A DNA stretch of 64,000 bases. Source: Sclerodactyla briareus. Lineage: Eukaryota > Echinodermata > Holothuroidea > Dendrochirotida > Sclerodactylidae. Of the stretch, positions 11,761-24,535 are shown piece by piece. Numbering within the stretch: position 1 is the first letter of the stretch; every line of letters begins with the position of its first letter. The translations under genes were made by a program, and so were the position numbers. The DNA lies in NCBI GenBank assembly GCA_026419785.1, contig JAODTK010004165.1:62001-126000 (forward strand), written 5' to 3'. Below the pieces are notes generated by a model that was given only the letters and a program-made list of their open reading frames with translations, was not told where the DNA came from and made no database searches.

Positions 11761-14436
11761 ATGTCTTCATTGTCTGTCTTGTCACTGCTGCAATTTATTA
11801 CTTAAATATCATGCCAGGGATCTTACCGTAACAAAGAGCCGCCCATAATTGCTGCTGTAGACAATTCCTGCTATAACCAATAAGTTATGTTTTATCATCC
11901 CTAGCCGCTGGCGTAGCATATGTTAGTCGATGTTTCCGATTAAGGCCCGGCCAATTGTTACCGGTGAGCTAATGAATGCTGTCAATGTATTTGGAAGTAA
12001 ACCATAATATGTAAGCTACAAAGGTCGATGCTTCCTCGCATGTCTGCACTCACCTTCTACAGATTGGACAATCTCTCGGCAATCTATTCTTCAGTCCGAT
12101 ATTCCTCATGACACCCATATCCCGATAAAGAAGGATGCAGAAGTGGGATTCTCGCGCATGCAAATCTCCTCATCCATATTACCACGACCGTTAGTGCCTC
12201 TTTGCCAAACGAAATCCAAAGGTTTCACCTTTGCCAGAAAGTAAGGGTGATTGTGATGATGAATATTGACTATATTTATTCGCTACATGTCGCGGCAGCC
12301 TCGGTCTTACGAAGTCAAAATCCGAAGCAGACAAATGCCAGCCTCCCGCCTGCGCTAACGCAGCGTCGGTATTGAGGTATACGTTAATTACACGGGAATA
12401 GCTCGCTCTTAGCTCGGCTTTGGTCTGTGAGGAAAATGAAATTACCGGGACTCCAGCTGATCGTGTTTGCGGGCGATTAAAAAAACAGATAATGTCTCCT
12501 ACGCATGAGCATTGTCAGCCACGTTCCTGGGTTATGCTCGTCGCGTGCCGGTCATTTAGGCTGGCACTTTTCTTTCATAATTGCGCGACTTTGGTTCCGA
12601 CGAATACACCACCGCGGTGAGGTGTGCCCGGAAGGACCCGCTTTGTGGGGATGTGTAGTGGATACCATAAATAGAAATCAACGGAAGAGTCTTATTATGG
12701 GGAAAATTTGAGGCAAATTGATTGCATTGTGGTAAACGAAAGCATCCGGTATGGTGTTCGATGCGATAAGAAATCAGTAAGATTGACCAAGAAATGTTGC
12801 AGCTCTGTAGGGCCCATGTATGCGGGTGCGTGTTTTGCTGTTGTTTTATTCCCACGTTCTGGCTGGAGGGGGAGGGATGTCTATGCGATTAACACAATTA
12901 CCATGTCTTTCAAGTTGAAACAGTAAAGAAGAGGGAAGGGAAGGAAAAAAATAAGGCTTTATTCAGCTAACGCAACACGTTTTTCTTCTTTCGGAATCCC
13001 GACGACGTGGTGGCTGATGATTCCTGAACAGAAGAAAAAAAACTTCGGCCGGTAGAAGTTCGAAGATATGAGAAGCTGTGAAGATATATAAATTAACAAT
13101 GATAATCATTATAAGGCACGAGGGCGCATAGCCTTTGGGTCGGGGTCGTGTAACCCCAGCGCGTTTCCTCATACATAATAGCTCTTGCTCACATAAATCT
13201 TACTCTTGCAACTTTGTGGACCATCATGCCAAAACGTGCTTTGGAGCCTCAACTTTCAACACTGGTATTGCGTCTTAATTATATAATTTTCTTATTTTGT
13301 TCATATGTGTGAGATATGACGCCTATCACGTGTCATGGTGAAAAAACTGTTTTTTTCTGCGGACATTTTAACACCGTCCTAAATCCTCGCAGCATGCCGG
13401 TTAATTAATGATCGGATATCATGAGACAATACCTCTCTGCCACGTGTATCACTATAGCATAAGCATCGCATTATAACAAGAAATAAGCCTTCTGTGCAAA
13501 GTATTATTAAAGCACACGCAGGCGACACGTCTTCATCGAACGGAAAAAAGTTGTTAATTATGCTAAACTATACAGCACTAATTAATCAAGTCCATATATT
13601 TTCTTGCAAAGCAGGGCCTCGGGCCACCTACTCTACCAAGGCTAAAAGTCTGGCCCCTCATGCCAAGAATATCCCCTAGCGGAGAGCATAATAATTATCA
13701 GTTATATACGAAAGCACAGCATAAAACACCCACCAGAAAGCCTAACCTTGCGTGCAGTTGATACTCATTTCAACTAACAAATCTCCTTGCCCATATAAGC
13801 CATGTATAAAACCGAAACTGGGTCTAAAGCACTGAAATAGCAAAAATACAACAGTATATATGCATGCATTATATAGCCTATATAAAGGGCAATGCGAAGC
13901 TTCTGCATGCACTGTACCAATGGTCGGCGATCGTTGTTAGGGCGGGGCGGGGGCGCGTGCCCAATCCCTTTCCGGGCGCGATTCTTCGGGGGGCTGGAAG
14001 CCTCAGCCCTCAAAAATTCTTCTAAGCCCCTCGGCCATCCCAACAGGCAGTCCTAGATTGCAGAAAAGGGTGAATGTCGAACTAGACAATGAATATTCTC
14101 TTTCGTTAGCGAGCCTGGGGATATGTATTTTACAGTGATATGTTAAATTACAGTGATGATATGTAAATATGAGAGACCTAATTTTAAAAAAATGTTCTTG
14201 TCGTTTCGCGCTAACTGTTGATAGTGCTTGACCCAAATACCGCCTCCCTACAACGGCGCCGGCCAGCTGTTGGCCCTCCGCTAATTCGCAAATAGAACCG
14301 TAGCTTGTAGAACACTTCTATTTGTTTACGCCGACTATACTTCGCAACGGGACTAGCATTAAATTTTGTTTTCCGCCCTTCGGGGGATTTATCGTTACAG
14401 ACTCTTATCACTGCTATATAGAAGAGCAGAGTACAT
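11761..14436. other. No gene recognised
   Basis: Only short, domain-free ORFs occur here. A GC-rich patch lies at about 13940-13995. Nothing resembles a promoter or a conserved exon. Confidence 0.4.
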
Positions 14437-14447
14437 CGTTATTATTA

Positions 14448-14521
<74 letters not shown>
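14437..14521. repeat. ATT/ATAAT microsatellite
   Basis: A nearly pure ATT run with two AGT interruptions. Poly-Leu and poly-Asn frames on the two strands are artefacts of it. Confidence 0.95.
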
Positions 14522-14522
<1 letters not shown>

Positions 14523-15549
14523 ACTGGTACTTAAAGCGCATAATCCCGAAGCACAATGCGCTGAACAGAACGACAATATCAACAAAGTCAACCATAAACT
14601 TGCTTTTTTTCCTCCGCTCCCCGACCCCTCTCAAATTATCCCCGACGAGGGAGGAAGGGGGCCCCCGGCCCTGCTGCCCCCCTGATTCGCTCTGAGCCCA
14701 CAAGCTTCCGGTGTAGTTGTGCCCTTGGGCTGGATGAGCTAAAAACCACTACGCAGAGCTCTAAAGCCTGAAACCCCTATTTTATTTTCAATCTCTTTTA
14801 TAGCATATAAGCCTAGGCTACCTCACGTGATCGGGTTGTTCCCAGATTTTTGGAGAAAAGAAACACCAAGATCAACAACATGCACAGCGTTTCTTGTAGA
14901 TTCATTTCTCAATAATTCATCTCGAACCATTTCAACAGCCGGCTTTCGTCAATAATTTGCCTGGAAATCATAATTTGAGGAAAACGCGGAGACGGAGAAT
15001 CACATGCAGAACCGTTAATTGCGCACGGCCGGAAACCGCACAGTTAGATCCCATGCACGTATTACGAGGTTTCATTTGATCCGTAGGTCTAGTCTACTGC
15101 CTGTTTATGACTTGTTTGCGGCATGTATACTAAAAAGACAGGAGCTGAAAAAGTCCTTTTGCATCATTTGCGTCTGCTTCAATCTGGCGGATATCAACGA
15201 AACAATAGCCCTTACAATAGGACGAAATAACAGATCGACCTCGTATTCTACCATATAGCTCGCGCGTTACAAATAATGTTACCATGGCAACCGTTCACTT
15301 TCTACATCCTGACATTTAGGATGCTGACTGCCATTATGATATGCAGACAAAACCCGCAATGTCACCTTGGGAAATTACAGCACAGTTTACAGGTATTCGA
15401 ATTACAGCGCAATCGAAAATTGAGCACATAAACTAGTAAATTCACTGATACAGCGAATGTCTCTTATATATACATATACGCCCTCGTGTTATGCTATCCA
15501 CCCGAAGGTGCTTAAGCTGACTAAGGAAATCTTTAGTCGGAAATGTAGA
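14522..15549. other. No gene recognised
   Basis: Anonymous sequence with no supported exon, RNA gene or repeat copy matching elsewhere in the window. Confidence 0.4.
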
Positions 15550-15860
15550 GGCTACCAGTTTTTGATGTGGAAGGACACCGGCGATCTCGCCCGTACTCTT
15601 TTCGAAGAGAGAGTTGCTCCTGAGTAGAGTAACGAGGCAGGGCGTGAGAATTCCTGATCCGGGTCACCATTTTCGTCTCCGTCCGACAGACGAGAGTGTA
15701 GCTTCACTCGTGCAGCCACTTTCCCGCAAGGGATAGGAGCGGGTGGAAGCTGTGGCTGTGACGACACCGGAGTTTGTGACCAGGGATCTCAGGCATTGCA
15801 GGTGGACACGCTACCTTTCCTGCCACCTCACCGCTCTGGCGAGGGTGATTTATAGCGTGG
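15550..15860 (-). mobile_element. tRNA-derived SINE
   Basis: On the minus strand the head (about 15846-15764) reads like a tRNA. It has a GGTAGCGTGTCCACCTGCAA anticodon-arm region, then GAGATCCCTGG and a damaged B box (the expected GGTTCGAATC has become GGTCACAAACTC). A body follows with TCTGTCGGACGGAGACG, then GGTGACCCGG and TACTCTACTCAGGAGCAAC. This layout, a Pol III promoter head followed by a conserved core, is typical of SINEs. The B box looks inactive. Only one copy was recognised in this window, and it is distinct from the family at 31.5, 47.6 and 48.6 kb. Confidence 0.6.
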
Positions 15861-16069
15861 GAGCCAGCCCCGTTGGGCGCACATATGAGCAGCTGTCGTG
15901 CCCAGAGCTGCGATAAAATTTCATACATGGTGGGAAATTGTACACTAAATTTTTAAGTTCTCACAAAAATGGAGGCTGGTTCGATTCTCACTGAAATCAC
16001 CTCGGCCTCTGGTAGGGCAGGCGTTCAGTGGCATGGCGTGCGGGGTAAGAGGCCACTTGCCTCCTTTCA

Positions 16070-16575
16070 ATTTAAAGGGCAACGGGCAGCTTCGATACAA
16101 CAAAGGTTATATTATGGAGACCTGGAAAACGGTATATGTAGTAGGTCCGAACCCTATTTCCAATACGATGTTCCTATGTGGAGTTATTGCCTTTCAAAAT
16201 TTGGGCCATTAAGCAGAAATTGGGAAGAATCCAATTGCGCAATAACGCCATGGACGCAGACATGGACAACAAGGAAATTATGTTATGTATTTGATTGTTT
16301 CATCTTGTTTAATAAGTCAACACTTAGCAGAAAGCCATGTTGTCTTTCTCTCACCCAAAGTACCATGAATACCTCAACCCACTAGAAGCATCTCTCATTA
16401 GGGACTGAAAGCTTTTCGAAGTGAATTTAATGTTCGAATTTCAACAAGAAAACAAAAGATGTTTGCAGGGTTGTGCAAGTATGACATCAAATATTATTGC
16501 ATGATGGATGCTTTCGATCTTGCGCAATACACATAGTTCACATAATATACAAACTTCAAATGACTCCGGACGGTA
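16070..16575 (+). repeat. Dispersed repeat family D, copy 1
   Basis: This aligns in order with the minus strand of 25780-26310 and more loosely with 57320-58275. Shared landmarks are TTGGGCCATT, then CAATTGCGCAATAACG, GACATGGACAAC, GAAATTATGTTATGTATTT, TTGTCTTT-CTCTCACC, and near the end GTGCAAGTATGACA with TATTATTGCATGATGG. A 138-residue ORF starts at 15969 and runs through it. Because the sequence is a dispersed repeat and the other copies do not keep that frame, I do not call a gene. Confidence 0.75.
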
Positions 16576-17021
16576 AGTCCTATGATCTTCCGGTTTGGAC
16601 CGACGGCATCAGTTTTTATCCAGCTATTAAATGAGCATCGGTCATTGAATCACTGCAGGTGTCCTTTAGACGTCCATCCACATGAATCATATCTCGACTC
16701 CAGATTCCAGATCCTTGCCTATTATGGGGTCGAGGTTCCACTATAAGCCAATTCGGAGGTAGCTCTTGCGCATGCGTCATTGTCCCCCGGGAGCTGGCAT
16801 TTGTGACAAATCTGTACTGCTCGGACAATCCGCCACAGTATTTTCATGGAAGGACTGAGATCTTTGAGAAACATTTTTACTCCCTTTGTTCAACAATATA
16901 ATGTTCAAATCGGGATCTAACATAAAGAGAACAAGTTGTATAATAGTCTCTAGCATTCACTTGTTGCTAATAAATTAAGAAATTAAAAAAGAAATTCCGC
17001 CAAAATTGTGATAAACGGATC

Positions 17022-17290
17022 CACGTGTCATGCGTCATACGCTCACGTTCGAGATATTACTAATATTTTGGAAACATGCGTAGGAATTGGAATAATCCTC
17101 CGTACACTGGTAACCGTACGGCGCGCAAGAGCGGTGTTGATGGGCTGGCATCTCCGAATTTTGCAGTCTGGGGGTAGTAATATATTCACTGTTTATTCGA
17201 AGGGTTCTCTAGTTGTAGTGAACTAATAGTTTCCTGGGAAGAATTTGACAGATTCCTGTTTATTTGCTGGTTCTAACAAAGTCCTGAAAA
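17022..17290 (-). repeat. Dispersed repeat family C, copy 1
   Basis: Read on the minus strand this matches 59165-59480 in order: GTTAGAACCAGC, CAAATAAA-CAGG, TTGTCAAATT-like, CCAGACTGC, CTTGCGCGCCGTACG, GAGGATTATTCC, AATATTAGTA and CATGACACGTGG. It is about 260 bp with no coding capacity. Confidence 0.75.
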
Positions 17291-19259
17291 ATAGGATCTG
17301 GCGCACTGTTTTTTTTCTGTTCGCCATTTTTGTTATTTTTTTTTTTTTTTAGTTGTTTTTTCTTTGGTGTTGTCACTGTGGAAAATCGTCAGTCCAATAC
17401 GATATCTGATAGTACAAATCGCCACATAGTGTGCCGGTGTGAAATTAGTACAAAGTGGTACCGGGACGACCATAGCTTTTGAACACATTAACTTGAAGAA
17501 CCACTATTACCATTTCATACACGAAGCTAATCAAATTTGTTTTAAAATAGTCTCGCAACATCCGACGACGACCTCACGACTTAAGACCACCCGCGGTATT
17601 CTCGTGAATAATATGGGTATTGACTATCGTTAGTGACGATATACGTACTAGTAATCAATCTATTGACTACACGGAGAGGGCCGGGAGTGCCAGCCCTTGC
17701 TGCTATACGGGGACTCGGAGCCGAAATTGATGCAAAATGGAAGAAGAGGAAGAAAGAGATATAGAAGGTTACATAACGAACGCGGGGGAAAATGTTATTG
17801 TTGTGAAATATTAAATACCCCTAGGCCCGACTATATTATATACCCTCCACCAACTTTTCATCAGAGGAGCCATCAGACGATAGAGCCTCTTCCAATAACG
17901 GCAAGTCTTTTAGGAGATTGAAGAGGGGCGTTTGTTCAGAGTCGAGAACAAGTAAACAATCAACCCTATTTTGGCAACCCGTTGTTACCCCGGCGTCCAA
18001 GCACTCGATAAATGTTCTTTGTCAGTTTGGTGTGATGTGAGAGCGAATACTATGAGCCAATTCAGCAAATGGAAAATAATTGATAGTTAGGCCTTTGTGT
18101 TGAGAGATTGCAGTGTGTGATCACATTTAGGTCACACTTGTGATAATCTCAGCACCGGCAATCAGGCGACCCTGAAAAACTAGTAAGGTATTTTTTTGTT
18201 TTCCCGTAGTCAATATTGCTGCATTCCTGCCATTGCTCCTCGATTGTCTATGGTCGATATTGATCCTGATATCGGAGGTCAGTATGGTTGCCAATCATGT
18301 GGTCATTGTCAAGCTGCACAGCCAAGTATACCAGGCTAACATAATTACAATAGATTATGAAGACTTGGCATAAAACACATTCGATTACTTTCCTGAAATG
18401 GTGGTACATGTTTACTGCTGCGTGTAGATGCCGCAGGGCCATTGCGCGCTGGTTTAGATCATAGTACGAAAATCCCAGCTACACTGAAGAGAAATGGACG
18501 GGTTATTATAAAAACTGTTACTATTACAACACTGGAAAACACTATGATATCAAACAGATATGTAGCTCTACGTTCCTAAAGACCTACTACCACACCAAAT
18601 ACAGATTACCCCAACCATCTCATTCACACTTCTCCAAAAACCACACTATCGGTTATGGGGAACCGTACGCGACACTTCCAACTTTTTCTACCCTGACCCC
18701 GTTCCTTCACGACATCTTTTCCTTACTGAATCTTTTTTGAGCAAAAATTCAGGAACTCGTTATAGGAAAGTTCGTTCCAGTGAATTGGTAATGGGGCATT
18801 CCGGCTGATGTGCCCTTTATTTTTTAACGCCCTTCCAGAGCAATTGTTACGGTCCCGCTTCATACCCGTCTTCTCAACGATTGCGATTCCGTAGTCGAAC
18901 TATAAGTTGGTTGTCCATCTCCTTGCTGGGGGCGGGGATATGGGAATACTCTCAGGTAACTTGCAATCACGTGTTCGCTAAATTGCAATGCGACCGCCTT
19001 TTTTTACGTGTTTGGCGACGGACACCGTTAAACGATTGATCGATTATGAGTTTTTTCAGGTGAGGTTTGTAGAGAAAAAGAGGTGCACCCTAGCATCAAA
19101 ACAGGTTTTTTTGCAAAATGGGCCGCCGATTATCAGATTTCCTCAAACACGTGAAGGACATAAATTCGCACCAAACGGCACATAAAGGGCGGGCCATTCC
19201 TCAGGGTAATGTCTTCAACTCAGTGACGGCCAACGACAATTACCCAAGAGACATATTTT
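17291..19259. other. No gene recognised
   Basis: Anonymous sequence with a T run near 17337-17351. Short ORFs here have no recognisable motif or splice context. Confidence 0.4.
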
Positions 19260-20445
19260 AACGTGTTTGCATGTGTGATTGAGCTTCATTAATATATAAT
19301 GGTAACAACGAAAGAAGTCGATCGGTCGAAAGCTTTTGACACTGTCAAATACATATCTTTTTGGATAAATTGAACCATTGTGGTGTAAAGGAGGGCTTGC
19401 TCAGATTCATTTAAGAGCTACCGTACGATCGTAAGCAGTGGGTCGCATTCAATAATCACGTCTCAACCTTTCGTAATATCACATGTGGGGTTCCCCAATG
19501 ATCTATGCTGGGACCCTTCCTTTTCCTATTTACGTAAAGACTATATACCAAAACAGGGGTCCACTATTTTCATAATTTTGTCTTTGGCGGATGACACTAG
19601 ATTCTTACAGAGAGGAAAAATCTCACCATAGTAATGTATTTTGTGAATAGGGAAACCAGTATTGATTTCTGACTGGTTTGCCGCTAATAACAGGAAAAGC
19701 TGCCGTTGAATGATTGAAAAGGACCAATTCCGTTATTTGTCGGATTTGTTCACTCACCGGGACACACTTTAAAATCTCATTTTGAATAATAAATCCTATT
19801 AGAGAAACTGACTTATTTTAAAAAATTCCTTGGCGTGACCCCTGGATCTATGCTTGAACTGGAAACACACTGATACATTATTGTAGTAGTAACTTATATT
19901 CCATAAAATTCGTTTTCATGTTCCTCGTCACGTACCTGTTATCATTACATTATACCTTGGCCTATCCCCAAACTCTAGTATTGTAACCTACCCTGGGGGG
20001 ATGCAACCACGTTATTTGAGTAGACATAACCCTGCGAAAGAAAGCAGTACGCCTCGTTACCAACTCCCATTATCTCGCTCATTTAATTCTCCTAATTAGA
20101 AGTTTACGTATTCTATAACGCGTTCGACATACACCAACTGCAATGGAATATTTATCTTATTTAGAGTTTTTTTTTTCACAATTACTCCCATCTGTATACA
20201 CAAAACATTTTTCAATCTGAATAACCATTTCATGATTTTATAGTACACGGGCAATCTACTGGATGGAATTCGTCAAGAGGACCCTTGATTCATCCAACAT
20301 AAGATCAGTGAGGGTTACACTGGCGCCACCCTTTGGAATATATCTTGACCCATACCGTAAAAATGCAACAGCCTCTTTCATCATTTATCAATTTACTCAT
20401 TCCTGAATTGCTTTCTTATTGTTCAATAATAAATAAAGGTGGGAT
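19260..20445 (+). pseudogene. Degenerate CR1-like non-LTR retrotransposon (reverse transcriptase)
   Basis: Across several frames the conserved RT landmarks appear in the right order. SKAFDTV (about 19329) is followed by DKLNHCGV, RKQWVAFNN, ITCGVPQ then LGPFLFLF (about 19478-19535), an ADDT trace near 19585, and SDWFAANN (about 19668). The thumb and C-terminal region follows, with VRLVTNSHYLAH (about 20050-20090), SLRIL, HQLQ and a FH-STRA-like trace, then TGATLWNI near 20318. Stops and frameshifts interrupt every frame, so it is not functional. The order and wording fit CR1/jockey-superfamily RTs. No endonuclease domain was found upstream, so it looks 5' truncated. Confidence 0.75.
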
Positions 20446-20954
20446 AACACTTGCTCGTATATAAGTAGTAACGTGTTATTGTCTTTAGTAAGCGGTTATG
20501 GTTGAAGAGTTGCAGGGCTGGGGGAGGGGGGTGGTAGGTATTCCATTTCATTGTTGTAGTGGTGAAACTGCCTTTGAACAATTCTTCGGAGTCTAAGGTT
20601 TCCCATGCTTTCCGTTATTATGCTTCTTGTGTCATACTTTTTTATATGGGAAGGAGTGCGCACCTATATATAGCTGCGGGGCCTAGCCGATCACGGGGAT
20701 TACCACAGTCTAACAGTCCTAGCCTACCGGCTTTTACATACGACGGGGCCAGTAGCCTGAGACCCAGTTAGTCAACATCCCCAGTGCGAACCACCAGGTG
20801 TGGTACTCATCGCAGTTGAGAAAGCTAGGGCGCACAAGCCACAAGGAAGAAATAGACACATGCTGGCGGGGAAACCGCCAACTGTATATTCCTCACCTCG
20901 CGATCAGTGGTGGAAGATGGTTGATATAGTTTGCCACGTGGATGGCATTATTGA
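20446..20954. other. No gene recognised
   Basis: Flank between the LINE remnant and the tandem array. No supported feature. Confidence 0.4.
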
Positions 20955-22190
20955 ATATAAATGATAATGACTAGCTTTTATATAGTGCAATTTTTACCGC
21001 GAATGTAGTCTCAAGGCGCTTTACAGTCACCTACCAAGTTTCGCTGAAATCTGACAAACTTTTAAAATCGCGTTAATTGACCTCTGGTGAAACCTTGAAA
21101 TAACCTTCACTTTTTCGGACTAATTATAGTCCCCACCTTCCCAGTTTGCCCCTGGAAATCAGGACCCAACTTTCGAAAAATGCGCAAATGGCAAAATTAA
21201 GCGTGACTTTTGACCTCTGATGACCCCGAAATGCCCTACACTTTTTTCGGGACCAAACATCGTCCACACCTTCCAAGTTTCGTTGGAAATCCGACAAACT
21301 GTAATCGAAATAACGTAATTTGACCTCTGGTGATCTTGAAATGACCTTCACTTCTTTCAGGACCCATTATAGTCCCCACCTTCCAAGTTTCGTGGAAATA
21401 GACCAACTTTCGAAAAAAAAAATGCGCAAATTTGAATTAGCGTGATTTGACCTTGATGCCCCCGAAATGGCCCTCCACTTTTCGGGACAAAACATCGTCC
21501 CCACACCTTCCAAGTTTCGTTGGAAATCCGACAAACTCATCGAGAATAACGTAATTTGACCTTCTGGGATCTGAAATGAAAGGGACCTTCACTTCTTTCA
21601 GGACCAATTATAGTCCCCACCTACCAAGTTTCGTGGAAATCAAACAACTTTCGAAAAAATGCGGCAAAATTTATGCGATTAGCGTGACTTCGGACCTCTG
21701 ATGACCCACGAAATGTCCTCATTTTTTCTGGATCCAAACATCTCCACACCTACTAAATTTATTTCATTGGAATCCGACAAACTTTTCGTGGAAATCCGAC
21801 CAAACTTTTGAAATTGCACAAATTATGCAAATTAGCTTGACCCGGCAGGGCAGAGACATCCACTTTCGAACCACCTGAAGATCTTCATCTTTGGCGGACA
21901 GTGTGCCAAGTTTCGGCACAAATGGACAAAGTGTTGAGAGGTTATGCGCTAACGGGAAAATCCTTCCAATGGGTGAAATGATGACAAATTAGCGGACCCC
22001 GTTAATGTGGCGACGCCCACTTTCGAAATAATCCGAGATTTCAACAAGACGAGACATGTGTGCCAAGTTTCGGCTCAAACGGACAAAGTGTGGAGAGTTA
22101 TTGCGCTAACAAGACACGCGGCGGCGCGGACGCGGCGGCCAGCGGAGAGGCGAAGCCAAAACCATAATATCCCCCAGTGGGGATATAATT
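20955..22190 (+). repeat. Higher-order tandem array (about 242-bp dimer of about 120-bp units)
   Basis: TATAGTCCCCACC recurs near 21127, 21371 and 21611, alternating with CATCGTCC(AC)ACACCTTCC near 21248 and 21490. Each unit has CCAAGTTTCGT-GGAAATC, a GACAAACT or AACTTTCGAAAA word, and GACCTCTG-TGA. The array starts beside TATATAGTGCAATTT / AAGGCGCTTTACAGT (20977-21028). It ends in a GTGCCAAGTTTCGGC pair (about 21903 and 22060), a GCGGCG patch, and a short hairpin-like ATATCCCC-AGTGGGGATAT (22167-22187). The ordered ends suggest a complete mobile unit rather than a plain satellite. Confidence 0.85.
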
Positions 22191-23257
22191 AACTGGCTCG
22201 ATGATCGGTAGTTAAAGTTCGCACCCAAATCTAACTCCTGATAATAACTCGGGCTACCTGGCGGCCATTTTGATTATGGTCTTCCCTCGGCATACAGACC
22301 GATAGGCAGAAGAGAAACAACACGGCCTCATCCGGATCGGAACCTGAACAACCTCCATTCAGAAGCAGAATCAACAGACACTAGGACCAAGTTGGTCGTC
22401 GATATTAAAACAAACAAGTATACGGGGAATAGGGAGGATTATAAACGTGGGCGTAGGCGATATCCAATCGATTCAATTATATAAACAAGGAAGCATTGCC
22501 AGGCTCCCCAGCTATGTATGTATTCACAAAGCTTATATATGGACAGAGGGAGGAAATGGAGTATGGTAGCACGCCACCGTACAATTGATGTACATCTGCC
22601 GAGTGTTCACCTTCCAAAAAAAATAGATCCTCAATTTCCCTTGGGCCCCGATTATTGGGATTTATTATTGTATGCTGGCATCCTATTTTGCCCTAATCTG
22701 GAAGAGTACATCAAAATTAAAGATTGATGTAAATTTGGGATGATCTGTCAGGTTTTTCACAATTTTTCCAGCTTTTCCCTGTGGCCACAGTCAGAATGGG
22801 GTTTCCCCAAGTACCAGAGTGTCCGAAACGTGCATCCGATAAATTAAAGCGCTCCATTTAAAACATTTCACCAGTTCAAGGTATGAGTAAAAGTGAGGTG
22901 CCATGATAGGGCAGTTTGTTAGCACAAATGGTGGGTTGCATGCGCCTGAGGAATGTCCCACTGGTCTCTACAGGGTTGTATATATGTTTAGGTCACTGAG
23001 CTTTGAATAAACATTGTATTGTTTTATCAGTGTCATATATTCGATTATGTTATGATGTTTTATATGCAGATGAATATAGACGAAATAATTGTTTAGTGTG
23101 TAAGTCATGGGGGGGGGGGGAATAATGATGGGGGTGATTGTTTGCCACCGTATAGGCGCGGCATGATACATTAGCCAGTTTTGGGGTTCAATGCACCCTG
23201 AAACGGATAGGACACTACGGCGTACAGGTGTGAAGTGACCAGTGTCGTCGTGAGCAC
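22191..23257. other. No gene recognised
   Basis: Anonymous sequence with a G run at about 23108-23120. No exon or RNA gene was supported. Confidence 0.4.
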
Positions 23258-23481
23258 AGGGATCAGAACCCCCCATCCATGACTCAAGTGGATCAATGAA
23301 ATTATTAACTAAAAAGTTTTTGCAGTTCAGTAGAAGTTTTGCAACTTTTATTCAGCCAAAATATTACAGCATCATGTGTCTAGGGGCCCATAAATTGTAC
23401 GTATTTGCCCCAATAGGAGGTGAGGCAGTTTTGATGGCGCACTCCCCTTGGGTTTTCCGACCTTCAACCCCCCCCCCCCCT
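23258..23481 (+). repeat. Dispersed repeat family A, copy 1
   Basis: This aligns along its length with the minus strand of 34922-35161: GATCAGAA-CCCC, CAAGTG, TTTTTGCAGTTC, GTGTC-TAGGGGCCCATAAATTG, CCAATAGGA, GTGAGGC, GCGCACTCCCCTTGGG and a terminal C run. It is about 225 bp and non-coding. Confidence 0.8.
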
Positions 23482-24174
23482 CTTCTAACAATCTCTCCGT
23501 AAGCTACACGGAAGTGACGTTATTAGAACCCTCGAACAACGGGGAAGACCCACAAGCGAGCACTTATCGTCATCGATGCCAAATTGGCATCGATGCCAGT
23601 TCCAGAACTTATCATAGCATGCATCCCTAGCTAACTAAACAGAACCTTTTCCTGGAAACTCCTACATTACATCCAGTGATGCCGATGAGAGGCTAGTTTT
23701 CCTCGATCTGTTTAATCAAAGCACATTGTTGTACGTCCGGGTTTGTTTTATGCTGTCACTTGACATACATCAGATGGGGAGGGATATTTTAATCCATGCA
23801 CTCCACAAGTGAAGAAACGAACACCCAAAACCAGTTGCATTGTGAGTTATATACGTATAGGGGAGGGTTTGAGCCGGACAAAGAGAGAGAACGAGAACTT
23901 GAGGCCGCTTCGTAACTTTCGTTTTGGCTAGGCCATGCAGTGATAGGAGATATAGGGGAACTACTAAAATGAGTTGATCCGACATCAGGAATTAGGGATG
24001 AGTAAGTGAATTGGCAAAAGAAATTTGTCATATTGGAAGAAGAGTTAGCAGAGAGGCAATCAGTGACAATTTGCAAGCAAAAGCATTCGAGTTCGAATTC
24101 CGCAGTTCACCAAACGTTTTTTAGCTGCGGGTAAGCAGCCTCTACAAGTCATCATGTCTCACCTTCCGTTCGTC

Positions 24175-24235
24175 GGTTCGTTCGTTCATTCGTCCGTTCT
24201 GTTCGTTCGTACTTTCTGTTCGTCACGTTTCATAC
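24175..24235. repeat. GTTC-type microsatellite
   Basis: Imperfect TTCG/GTTC units sit immediately upstream of the dimeric repeat at 24262. Confidence 0.85.
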
Positions 24236-24261
24236 TACTTCGGACCGACATGCCATCAGGT

Positions 24262-24535
24262 TGAAACTTGGTGGATGGTGAAGCATGTCACTGGCTAGGC
24301 CGAGAGTGGCACCTTACATTTTTTGGTCGCATAGTCTAGATGAAATTTTAATAAAACCAATTAATTACCCACAAAAGTCTGCATTTGTAACTTCTGAACG
24401 TACATGTATCGGTCGAAACTTATGGTTGGATGAAGCAGCCACTAGCGCCTGCGTTATCATTTGTGGTTTGCATGTATGCTTAGACTTGATTAAAGTCCAA
24501 TTAATAATTACCAAACCGCAATTTCCAACTTCCAT
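24262..24535 (+). repeat. Dimeric repeat, about 145-bp unit
   Basis: GTTGAAACTTGGTGGATGGTGAAGC (from about 24260) recurs as GTCGAAACTTATGGTTGGATGAAGC (from about 24412). Both are followed by a CACTGGC/CACTAGCGCC word and a CAATTAAT-ATTACC-AAA tail ending in TTTGTAACTTC / TTTCCAACTTCC. It is two diverged copies with no coding capacity. Confidence 0.65.

Noticed and set aside
15970-15992. Pol III B box GGTTCGATTCTC
   Set aside because: No A box or tRNA-like fold upstream; probably chance.
15969-16385. 138-residue ORF as a gene
   Set aside because: It runs through dispersed family D, and the other two copies do not keep the frame.
24040-24105. tRNA gene or tRNA-like SINE head
   Set aside because: GAGTTCGAATTCC resembles a B box and TTAGCAGAGAGG an A box, but no acceptor or anticodon stem pairs convincingly.
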